From NCBI RefSeq assembly GCF_000004195.4, contig NC_030678.2, positions 156,963,547 to 157,027,546 of the forward strand: a DNA stretch of 64,000 nucleotides, written 5' to 3'. Origin of the DNA: Xenopus tropicalis (Eukaryota > Chordata > Amphibia > Anura > Pipidae). The position numbers and the translations under genes are program-made. Below, piece by piece: positions 1-10,400 of the stretch. Positions within the stretch are counted from its first letter, which is position 1. Each line of letters opens with the position of its first letter. The notes under the pieces were generated by a model. The model was given only the letters and a program-made list of their open reading frames with translations, had not been told where the DNA came from and did no database searches.

Positions 1-187
1 GCGGTCAGATGCCATAAACAGTCACTTTTTACTGGCCTGTTGTGAGGATTTTTAGGCTTTTGTGTACTTGAAATTCAAGGATCTATTTTGAATCCCAGTC
101 CAGACCTAGACAAATGCCATAGCTGCCACCCACTTCCTTTCAGATCAGCTGTCTATGAAGATTCTCATTTATCCAGGTCATGATATA

Positions 188-380
188 CAGTATTTAGTAG
201 AATTAAGTCTAAAACAACTGGACTTTTCTGAGTTTTCTTGAAAATGTTTCACCACTCATCCAAGTGGCTTCTTCAGTTCAAACCCATTAGGATGGTACAG
301 TTCAATGGATCCATTGTGATTGGATGTCTGTGAATGTGGTGAAACATTTTGTTTTAGACTTAATTCTACTAGATACTCTA
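188..380. repeat. Hairpin MITE with inverted ends (TAGTAGAATTAAGTCTAAAAC family)
   Basis: The left end carries TAGTAGAATTAAGTCTAAAAC and the right end its reverse complement at 351-371. An inner pair, GTTTCACCAC and GTGGTGAAAC, is also inverted. A shorter relative that is almost pure hairpin lies at 36715-36802 in the SACS 3' UTR, and a diverged piece lies near 42228-42345. No transposase is encoded, so it is a non-autonomous element of unassigned superfamily. Confidence 0.65.
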
Positions 381-712
381 TTCCAGATCAGCTCTTTTAG
401 AGCATGGCCAAATGGAAGATCAGTGCTAACTGACTGTCCTTTATTGGAATCAACTAAGTTTCAACCAAAGGGCCAGATACAAGTCAATGAGAAAAATGTA
501 TCTCCAGATTCAACTCTATGTATGTTGAATATAAACTATCTCAACTAAATTGTAATAATGTTGTGTATAAAATAACAGTAATGTGTAGAAATAAAGCCAG
601 TAGGTGTTATGTTGTGTTTAAAAAGGCCCAGTATATGTAATATTGTGTATAAATAAACCTAGTAAAAGTTTTTCACCTTAAAACAAACCTTTAGTATCAT
701 GTAGAGAGTGAT

Positions 713-815
713 ATTCTGAGACAATTTACAATTGGTCTTCATCTTTTATTATATGTGGCTTTAAAATGATTTAGCCTTTTGTTTAGTTCTCCAGTTTGGC
801 AGTGAACAACCCCTT
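713..815. repeat. Fragment of T2-like TTAA MITE
   Basis: The string CTGAGACAATTTACAATTGG and the following text match one end of the longer copies near 15037-15479 and 55463-55890. Only one end is present, so it is a truncated relic. Confidence 0.5.
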
Positions 816-1484
816 TTAAGAGGCCCAGTAAAGAAAGGCAGTGTATAATATTAGAGTGGAAGCAACGTATTGGTTTGGCTTCTGCTATCCCTTAATGTTC
901 CCTTATAGAGCCACATGTTTAATCCCACAAGGTATTACCTTCAAGGCCAATTTTGAACAAAAAAAATAATGGGAGGAGAAGCGAGAAGGGAAGAAAAAAA
1001 CCGAAGAACATAATACTGTTTGGTTCAGAGTGAGATTATGGTGCCCACTATAATAATTTATAACCTAATCTAATTACAGTACAGCCTGTAACTGATCTGG
1101 TTCTCATTTAACAAACCCTTATTATGCTTTACATTTTAGTATCCACAAACAGTATATACTCACTGAATCAATGAAAATGGATGGAAATCTGCATGGGGTC
1201 AAATTCTGGTGCTGATCTCCTCTCTTCAAAAAATATAACCCCCCAAAGAATCAAATCCAAAGTAAAATGATAGCTATATTATAAAGTATATTGGGATGGT
1301 AATGTAAAGCATTACTCGTAGAGGCTCGGGTGTATAGACCCCGAGCCTATCTCAAAGATATTGAATCCCAAACCAATTGAAAAGTCAGCAAATCAAATCA
1401 AACAAAATTTAAGTGGCTCACCCGGGTCCAGGAGCGGTCCGGGTGCTCAAGGCACCGAACCCGTAGCTGAAAGGAAGATAACAA

Positions 1485-1645
1485 GCTGTAGAAGGAACTT
1501 CAAGCACACCGGACGTTGGAGTCTGCTAAAACATGATCTTTATTCTTCCATTTAAAATCAAGGTGCCTTGATTTTAAATGATAGAATAAAGATCGTGTTT
1601 TAGCAGACTCCATCGTCCGGTGTGCTCGAAGTTCCTTCTACAGCC
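1485..1645. repeat. Long palindrome (about 75-bp arms)
   Basis: The arms start with GCTGTAGAAGGAACTTC and end with its near complement GAAGTTCCTTCTACAGC, with the centre near 1565. Only a few mismatches are visible. A small hairpin (AGGCTCGGG and CCCGAGCCT) sits just upstream at 1322-1348. Superfamily unknown; likely part of a dispersed transposon. Confidence 0.6.
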
Positions 1646-3446
1646 TGATCTCCTCTCTTGCCAATTTTTCGCCAATAGGTTTTCTGCCCCTCCTCCCTGT
1701 TCTTCCCCTCTTCCCTTTTTTGTTCCAGCTTTGCCTTGTAGCCAAAGCCTTGAAGGACTATGTAAGGGGACACAGAAAAAGCTGTAAAGGTTCAAAAACT
1801 ACTGTATGCTGGGTTTTTGTATTAATTTCTGCAGTAAAAGGTGGGGATGTGATCCTATATAACTCACAGCAGCACTAACACTGTGAGACTCTTAATCTGT
1901 ATTATTTTGGGAAAGGTGCAGCATTGTTCTGTTATAACTATACAGTAAAAACCCTGTATTATGTTTTTCAATGGACCAGAAAAAAAATGGTGTAAAATGC
2001 AGGAAAACTGTAAAGGTGCATATATGTGAAAAACATATAACCCCATTTTTAAATATGGCACATTCATACCAACATGGTGTAAGAAACAGCTGATATACTT
2101 CCTACCCCCAGGGCAAATATTCACAGGCACATTGTTCTCTAAATGTATTTCCTGGTATTAATATGGCACTGACATATCTGCAAAGCTGGAAAACTACAGA
2201 GTTCTTTGTACTGAGTTGTAGAATTTGGGTCATCTGACATGGTACATATAAAAAGACCTATGCTGCAGATCCAAATTTTAACCAGTACAGCCAGCCATTA
2301 CTATGAAATTTATATAGCCCAGTAACCCATGTAACAACCATTAGACATGCATCTGCACTCAGATTTGTAAAAGGTTACTGCTAACTTTATGTAGGAGATA
2401 AGTACACTAAGGCAGAAATTTCCCAAGTTACCACAAAACCCCTGAAATATGTATTTTCTATACACAGCATCTTTAAATTGCTCCCAATAAGGAAGCGCCA
2501 ATAATGTATCAGTTACTTTGTGTTGGATGTATTTGTACGTTACACTTTCTGTTTTCCTGTTCTTAATGTTTTACATGCTGTGAATCTAAATATAGGCGCT
2601 GAGTCATTGTTTCATGCCCGCATTCACTGCAGCCGGTACCAACTGCAGCCTTCCATCTTCCTCTGCGGCTTTGTGAGATTGTCTTGGTTCTGCCGGGCTC
2701 AGCCTGTTTCTTTCTATTAACCCCAGCACAGGCATCCTGTAGCCATTCAGTCAGTCAGCCTCTGACAGAGCCCATTGTAAGGGTTATATGTATATTTCAC
2801 GATTAAATGTACAAAGACAATGGGAGAACTGTTTCTTGCAGTCTATTTACAAGGGATATCAATACTCTAATCTTGCCAGCCTGGAGATGTACATTTCATG
2901 CACCATGGGACCTATAATGGTCTTGGATGGCATGGTACCTTTTCTGCATCAGTTGCACTGTGAAGAAACACTAAAAACCTTCCTGTGGGGCTGTCAACCT
3001 GCCTGAAACCAGGGGGCAAATATTTAAACTTATACCATGTATCTGGGAAAAGAGCAGGCATTGTGTCTTTGATACCCCACCTTTCTGTATCAGGTAGTGT
3101 AGCAGCTAAATGTGTAAACAATGGAGGACAGCAGTACTAACAGATAGGGAATGCAACGGATCTGTTACCTGAGGTGGCCATTTATTCACCCCACCCTGGG
3201 CACCCAGTCCCACCTATGGAACCTATGGGGGGGGGCAATAAATCTTACCACAGCCCCTCTGGCATTTGCCTGAATCTACATATTAAAAATCCAGGCCTGC
3301 TGGGGGTGCACCAGTGGGATCAAATGCTAGGTTTCTGTACTTCTGTCCTGTACAGACAGTGGTACTTTGCTGGGGAGCATTGTGCCACCATTTTAATTTA
3401 ATTTAATTATTTTTCACTTTCTTCCCTATTAATAACTAGGGTTGTC

Positions 3447-3680
3447 CAGGGTCGGACTGGGGGGTGCAGGGCCCACCGGGGCCCTGCAGGTGCCCCAGCC
3501 GCGTTCCCTAACCCCCCCCAGGCGCCCCCACCTGACGTCCTCCCCGAGCGCGTATAAATTGAACGCGTCGGGGAGGAACAGTAAGTAGGGGGAGCGCTGG
3601 CAGACTGGGCCACTGGGGCCCACTAGGGCCAGGGCCCACCGGGATTTTTCCCAGTGTCCCGGCGGCCCAGTCCGACCCTG
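3447..3680. mobile_element. hAT-like MITE, GC-rich, CAGGGTCGGACTGG ends
   Basis: Terminal inverted repeats CAGGGTCGGACTGG and CCAGTCCGACCCTG bound the element. Flanking 8-mers GGGTTGTC (3439-3446) and GGGTTGCC (3681-3688) look like a target duplication with one change, as expected for hAT transposition. The interior is GC-rich with several CpGs, unlike its surroundings. Related copies are at 3872-4092, 48333-48634 and 50671-50857. Confidence 0.8.
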
Positions 3681-3871
3681 GGGTTGCCACCTTTCCCCCT
3701 GCCTATAATGCGCAGATCCTTGTCCAAGTCTGTATGAGGAATATGCTGTTTTATCAAGTAGTACATATCTATAGGGGTTGTGTACCCTAGCAAATGCTGC
3801 ACAGAACTTTTTCCCTCAAAATCAAAACTGGTTTATATATAATAATATAACCTTGTAACCATATGGTACCA

Positions 3872-4092
3872 CAGTGTCGGACTGGCCCACCAGGATACCA
3901 GGAAAACTCAGTGGCCCAGATGTTTCATGGTCATTCCCTATTTCTGAAGGGGAACAAAAATGAGAAACAGATGCTAACATGTAAATAAAAGAGACTAGAA
4001 TAAAGATACCAAAGAAAGGAAAAATAGTTTGGAGAGTGGGCCTACAGTCTAAGGTTTTTTTGGTGGGACCCTGGGGTCCCAGTAGGACACTG
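3872..4092. mobile_element. hAT-like MITE, CAGTGTCGGACTGG ends
   Basis: The ends CAGTGTCGGACTGG and CCCAGTAGGACACTG are inverted, and the element is flanked by a perfect 8-bp duplication TGGTACCA at 3864-3871 and 4093-4100. It lies about 300 bp upstream of the SACS promoter. Its ends match the copy at 3447-3680, but the interior differs. Confidence 0.8.
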
Positions 4093-4400
4093 TGGTACCA
4101 GTATGACTGACACTGCGTCAGAGGGGAACCAATTCATTTACTGTGTGGGGAATGAGAGACTCGCCAGGGGGCTGACTCACTAGGCCAGGCTGCATGACAC
4201 AATTCATTGTATGACTGCGTGTGTATTTAGGCAGTGAGTGAAAGGGGCCCTTTTTGTTGCCAGAGGGGGACTAGGAGCTCCTCTATATGAACAACTCAGA
4301 GCAGCCAGGGTACAAAGCAGCCCCGCCATAGCCTAACTATAAGGTGCAGAGTTCTGGGCGGCTCTCTGCCTCATAGAAGTAACGGTCTGTGGCTGTGACA

Positions 4401-4424
4401 GGGCGGGACTGGTGCGCATGCGCG
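4401..4424 (+). promoter_or_regulatory. SACS: SACS proximal promoter: GC box and NRF1 site
   Basis: A GC box (GGGCGGGAC, 4401-4409) is followed by TGCGCATGCGCG at 4413-4424, which fits the palindromic consensus of the transcription factor NRF1. There is no TATA box at a fitting place, so this looks like a CpG-type housekeeping promoter. The GC-rich block runs to the first donor at 4487. The transcription start is inferred to fall around 4425-4445 but cannot be fixed by eye. Confidence 0.6.
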
Positions 4425-4439
4425 GGACTAATTTCCTGC

Positions 4440-4486
4440 AGAGTCCGGAGCGGGACCCCGGCCGGCGCACTCATCGGAACTGGGAT
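4440..4486 (+). other. SACS: SACS exon 1 (leader; ends with AT of the start codon)
   Basis: The 5' end is approximate. The GC-rich leader ends in GGGAT followed by a perfect donor GTGAGT at 4487-4492. Joined to exon 2, which begins with G, it creates ATG. Position -3 of that ATG is G, a fair initiation context. The frame upstream stays open through the leader but has no earlier ATG that I can see. A missing separate coding exon upstream of 7797 cannot be ruled out. Confidence 0.55.
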
Positions 4487-7400
4487 GTGAGTAGCGCTTA
4501 GAATACATAGAGCCCAGCCGGGCAGTGATACATGGGGCTGACAGGCAGCGCAGGAATATTAGGGTGAATGTGGTACTGTGAGGCGCTTATAGCCACAGCA
4601 GCATCTCTTTCCCATTCAGTCACTTCGCTGTGTCGCACAGATGGGGGGTCATGGGACCGAGGGGTATATGAGCGGGGGCAGCTGATTGGGCATGGGGGCA
4701 CGGCCTGCGGCAGCTGTGGGGCTTGGGCATCAGTCAGTGCCAGGGAGTGGGCACAGCAGGAAGTTGTAATGAGACCAAAGTGCCTGTGTATGTAGAGATG
4801 CAGCACACTGGGACTGTACTCCAGCAGCACAGGCAGCATGTCTCCTGTCATGTTCCCACTGCATTGGCCACTCACTGCTTTGGGCACAGCAGCTGATCGG
4901 GGTGCTGTTCTGTTCCTGCCCTAGGGCTGCTGGGATTCAGCTGCATCACTGGCTGTATCACTGGCTATATCACTGGCTATATCACTGGCTGCATCACTGG
5001 CCGTATCACTGGCCGTATCTCTGGCCGTATCACTGGCTATATCACTGGCCGTATCACTGGCTATATCACTTTCCCCTCCTGTGTGTGATGCTCAGCTGCT
5101 CCCCTCCCCAGTGTTTTAATACAGCCCTCATAAAGGGCACCAAAAAACAGGCTTTTGTATATAGAAAGTCAATGTTATTGCTGTATCTGTCTGTTTATAT
5201 TCTCTGCACTCCTTGCTCTGACTCCTGAAACAATGTAGCAGAAACCAGACAACAGACCTGGAGGAGAAATTTGTTACATTGTTGCAAGAGTCAGAACTGG
5301 AGGACAGAAAAGAATAAACAAAATACTGCTTTCAGTTAGGATTGCAGGTTGTAGGAATCACTTTAAAGCCACTTGGTATGTATAATTCATGTATATTGCA
5401 AAGTTGCTGAGTGATACTTTAGTTAATTGTAAACTAAAAAAAAAATTGTAGCTAACATCTCTCAGGAAGCAGCTGCATGGGATGACAATGGATAGGAGAC
5501 TAGTATTTTTGTTTATTGCTCTGCAGTGCCATGGGTATCCCGCCATGCTAAAATATAGTACTCCTGATGTTTCACAATGACAGCTACCAGTATCTCTCTA
5601 GCATTTGGCTGAATGTGAGGTTGCTGGGAGTTGTGGTTCTGCTGGAGCTTTTAAAGGGATAGTTCACCTTTAAGTTAACTTTTAGTGTGGTATAGAATGC
5701 CCCGTTCCTAGCAACTTTAGTGGTAGTTTTCATTATTTATTTATTTACTTTTATAGTTTTTTAATTATTTGCCTTTCTCTTCTGCCTCTTTCCAGCTTTC
5801 CAATGGGGGTCAAAAAACTATTGCTCTATGAGGCTGCAATTGTATCGCTATTGTCCATTTTTTTTTACTTATCATTCTATGTAGGCCCTCTACTAGACAT
5901 AATGGTATCTCTTGTTTAAACCACTGCCTGGTTGCTAGGGTAAATAAGACCCTAGCAACCAGATAGCTGCTAAAATATTGAATGAAGAGCTGCTGAACAA
6001 AAATCAAAAAACTGTAAAACCAAAAACCAGTGGCAAATTGTCTTATCAATGTCTACATCATATTAAAAGTTAATTTTAAGGTGAACTATTGCACTAAGTT
6101 TGCCCCATCTTACACCAGCACCTTGTCTCTTATCTGTTTAATTCATTTTTTTTAAATGGGTAATTAGCTGTAAGGCAATGATTGTCATTAGGTACAGCTA
6201 TTCCACATTAAACCTTTTTACTAGATACTCAACTTTTATTTTTATTATTATTATCCTTTAATTATATAGTGGCAACATATTTTCTCCCGACTATCGGGTA
6301 GGGGGGGGGGGGTAGGGAATCATTAGTGAGGGAAGGCTTCTTACATTAATGGTGGCAAGCCCAGAGAACACACTACTGACCTCCTAACACTTAGGGTACA
6401 AAAGGCATCCGCACAGATGTCCCGGTCAGCTGTCTCTTCCCAATATACATGTCAGCAGGCCCGCAACTGTTTCCAAATACTGCATTACCCCACCCCTGCT
6501 AGTCCCTATAGAGTGCAGAGATTCCTGCTGTTTCACTCATGAGCTGGGACTTTCATACATACAGAATATGTTGGAGATCCTGTAAATGGCAAATGCAGAA
6601 TTCTTTTGTAAATCCCAGTTGCACAGATGCCTTTTCAAGCAAGGAAGTTGCCCAGCTAGCATCATTGCTACTAGCTGCTTGCAGACTAAATCAACTAGGG
6701 GGGTAATATTCCGTGACAATCTGGCTAGGGTGGGATACACCCCACAAGCCAAAAGGAGCTATGTTTATTATCACAGACACTGACCCCCCAGCACAGGGCA
6801 AAGGCTCAGCAGAGGGATGATTTTGCTTTTCAGCTGCACATTTGTTGTTAACTATATATATATGGCAAAGATTGTTTTTTGTTTTTGTCCATTAATGCGA
6901 ACTGTTACATTGTGAATGTTGTACAAAGTAGAACGATCCCTTAAAAGTGACATCCCCAACTAATGGAACTTGGGTCCTTGGATTAGAGTCGGGGGCGGGT
7001 ACCTGCAGAATACACAAAAAGCAGTCAGGATTCGGGCGGCAAAGAGTTGATGCCCTGATTGGGCAGATGGTCCATGGGTACCCAACAGAGGCAGTCAGGC
7101 AGGCTGCAAGGGCTAGCAAATTTGAAAAACTATCATGATCATTAGTGATGTCACTTCTGGTTCTGGTCTGTACCCAATCCAAAATATGACATTACTTCCA
7201 GCTTGCAGAGGCTTTCGGCAGGGGGGGTTGGGGCAGGTTCAGGATGGAAGTACCAAAAATACGTTTGGTGGTGGTCCAGGTTGGAAGAAGTACCACGGGC
7301 AATGCAAGTGCTCAGGTCCAGGTCTGGTCACGGGTGCACAGGTCTGGGTCGGGCACGAGTCTTCTAAAACAGACCTGCACAGGACTCTACCTTTGTCTTT

Positions 7401-10400
7401 CTTGTTCAGTGGTCCTTCCGTAATTTGAATCACCATGCATTAAGTTTACTAAAAATAATTTAGACATGAAATAAACCCAATAGAATTGCTTTGCCTCCAG
7501 TATGGATTCATGCCGCTTAGTTACCATCAGGTACAAGGCGCTGTTTTACTATTACATAGAGAAGGGAAATCAGTCACAACATAAGAATTTTTGGCTTAAA
7601 TAGGACTCTACGGAAAATGCCATGCCCATATTTCAGAGCATTCTGGATAATGGGTTGCTGGATTATAGATCCCATAATTTTGTACCAAAGTAAACTAGTA
7701 TTGTATTTAACCCAACTTGCCTTGAGCGGCATTTCATTTCCTTGGATCAGTATGTTGAGATCTCTGACATTTTTCTTTTTCCTTGACCTTTTTCAGGTTG
7801 TCCAGGGTGACTGTCCTGCATGAGTATGTCGGCGGCAGGACGTATGAAGTGTCACCATCCACTGTTATTAAGGACATCAAGCAGCTGATCTATGGAGACA
7901 CCAATTTTCCAGTCTCCGAACAGAGACTTCTGCTCTACAACAAAGAGGTCAGTTCTGCTAGTGTGGTACCTTGTGCATTCATTCCCTGATGAAAATAGCT
8001 TTTGCCTTGGGCTTCCAATCTCGGAGAAGGGGCTCTTTGTCAAAACTTGATATTGTGGCTAAAAATATGAATTATAGAACTTGAAGTTTATTAACGTGTG
8101 ATGTTCCAGGCGCCTCAGCATCCACTGTGGTGAGCTGTTGTAAATTGTTGTTAGACAACAGCTGCAGGGATACAAGCTAGATATACTTTATTTACTTATT
8201 CCTTCTAAAGTTGTGGCCTTCTCCATATTGCATTGCTGGGAGTCCTCTCTGCTTAGGATTGCCACCCAGTCTGCATTTTACCAGCCTAGCTGGTAAAAGG
8301 GTGACAACCCTACCTATAATCTCTCCCTTCTCTGACTCCCTCTGCAGCAGTGGCTCCCATTTATAGAGAGGCCAGACAAGTTTTCCTTCCATTTCCCCAC
8401 CCCAACCACCCATTTCCCTGCCTAGCCTGCCCATGTCCCTGCTTCCAAGCAGGCCCAGATTTGTGGAGAGGCCACTAAGGCCCGGGCCTAGGGCGGCACT
8501 GAAAATTTAGAATTTTGCTCCCATATGGAGCAGTGGGGACTTCTCCTAACTGCTCTGTATGCGAGACTAAAGGTCTGTGTTGCGCGCAGGGGGGTGCAGT
8601 TCGCGCATGCAGGTGGGGGGGTTGCCACAACAGGGGCGCTGCCTCCAAGTGATACCTCTTCCCACTCCCCAACCTAAAGGCCGGTAATAAAAGAAAAAAA
8701 TGTGGAAACTCTACCTCTGCTGTAACTCTAGCCTTGTATCAGGGAACAATGGGTGAACTGCATCATGTACAGATGGGCAAGTTATTCTGCCTTGTGGAGC
8801 TTTATAAGCACTGTCTGCTTGCCTGTGAGTGAGAGTCCTGCTTGAGTGCATATGGATCTCAGGCCTATGGGATCATGGTAATAGAGGCTGTCACAATGAG
8901 TAAAGCCATACCCAATTATTTGCTTCAAATGTAGTCTATGGGAGATGGCCTTCCATTAATTCAGTGCTTACTGCATAATGAGCTTCCAGATAAGGGACTC
9001 CCTACCTGTATGTATTTTTTGTAATGCTTGTACTCCCTGTGTGTACATTTCTACATTGTAAAATTGTACAGCCCTGCGTATCCTAGTACGGCTTTATAAA
9101 TAAAAATGTAATCTATGGTATCTCATTCCTGTACTTTATCAAATAATTTCAGTTTCTCTCTATAATAATAAATTAATAGCTTGTACGTCATCCCAGCTAA
9201 AAATCCTTTTTGGAGGCAAAACAATCTTATTGGGTTTATTTAATGTTTTAATTACTTATGGTATATGCTGGGCCCTGCTTCATTCAGGGTAAGGTCTGTA
9301 CTTGGCACTCTTCTGTTCAAGGTATAGCCGGTGCTTAGCTTTGCTTTTTTTTATAGAAAGATCAATGTTAGGCCCTAGCTTGTCAATAAGTCCATTTATT
9401 TTATGATTTAGTTTCCATAATAGCTGCGCTTGAGCTTCTCCAGCAGAATGCTGTATTGAAATTAATTTTATAAAAGTGTAAACAGATTTTTCTATATTTA
9501 ATTTTAAAATTTAAAAGGGGCTAGCCATATTCTTCATTTCTCAGGGTGCCACAGCCATGTGACCTGTGCTCTGATAAACTTCAGTTGCACTTTACTGCAG
9601 CACTGCAAGATGGAGTGATATTCCCCCCCCCCCCAGCAGCCGATCAGCAGAACAATGGGAAGGGAGAAAGACAGCAGCTCCCAGTAGGTATCAGAATAGC
9701 ACTCAATAGGTTACCTGAAAGCAGTTCTAATGTGTAGCGCTGGCTCCTTCTGAAAGCTCAGACTCAGGCACAATGCACTGAGATGGCGCCTACACACCAA
9801 TATTACAACTAAAAAAATATATATTTGTTGGTTCAAAAATAACATTTGAAAAAGTGGAGTGAATTATTTGCTATGTAAACAGTGTAATTTAGAAATAAAA
9901 GGTATACCATAAAAACAATTATAGAATTACTTTAAGAACACCTCACTGAAAATAATCCTCTGTGTTTGAATGGTTTCTGGTGGCTTTTTTTTCCTACAGT
10001 CGTGTATTAGAGAGCGGAAGACTGTATTACACACGTTGGCTAACCTTCATAACTTGTAATGTTATCAACATCCAGTGACTCCCAAATGATCAGAAACAGG
10101 TGTCCAATGATCCAGAGATCATATTGCCCAGACAAGAAACAGAACTGAAAATGGTTTCATTAGAAAAGAATTTTGACCACCAGAATCCCAGCTTCTCTTG
10201 TAGAATTGGAACTTCAGACTGACCGAAACTAGGGGCAGGCAGGCAAATAGTGCCCAGCGCCCCCCCCCCCTTTTGAGCCCTAGGCACATGCCTCTCCTGC
10301 CTATCCTTAGTTCCAGTGCCAGCCTAATCTAACAATAATAAATTGATAACCATAAGGTTAGCCTGTACATGGCCACCATTATTATCAGGTTTCAAGGCTT

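Larger units (their letters stand above)
1..4380. other. 5' flank of SACS, no gene recognised
   Basis: No open frame here resembles a known protein and none has convincing splice partners. The stretch holds several dispersed repeats listed separately: a hairpin MITE at 188-380, a T2-like fragment near 713-815, a palindrome at 1485-1645, and two hAT-like MITEs at 3447-3680 and 3872-4092. The parts between (about 390-710, 830-1320, 1650-3430) are AT-rich, and I see nothing assignable in them. Confidence 0.6.
4487..7796 (+). other. SACS: SACS intron 1
   Basis: It begins GTGAGT and ends in a pyrimidine-rich TTTTTCAG. It contains a 12-bp tandem repeat (4943-5070), a T2-like MITE (5651-6092), a GC-richer dispersed stretch (about 6950-7390) and the left part of the satellite-bearing MITE family (7438-7573). 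No other exon was recognised, although a short coding exon of about 20 bases would be easy to miss. Confidence 0.6.

Noticed and set aside
4902..5228. 108-codon frame with Tyr-His-Trp-Leu repeats
   Set aside because: It comes from the 12-bp tandem repeat in SACS intron 1.
4487..7796. A separate short coding exon with the human-like N-terminus (about 20 bases after ATG)
   Set aside because: I found no ATG followed at the right distance by a good donor, and the AT|G split explains the phase without it. I cannot exclude it.
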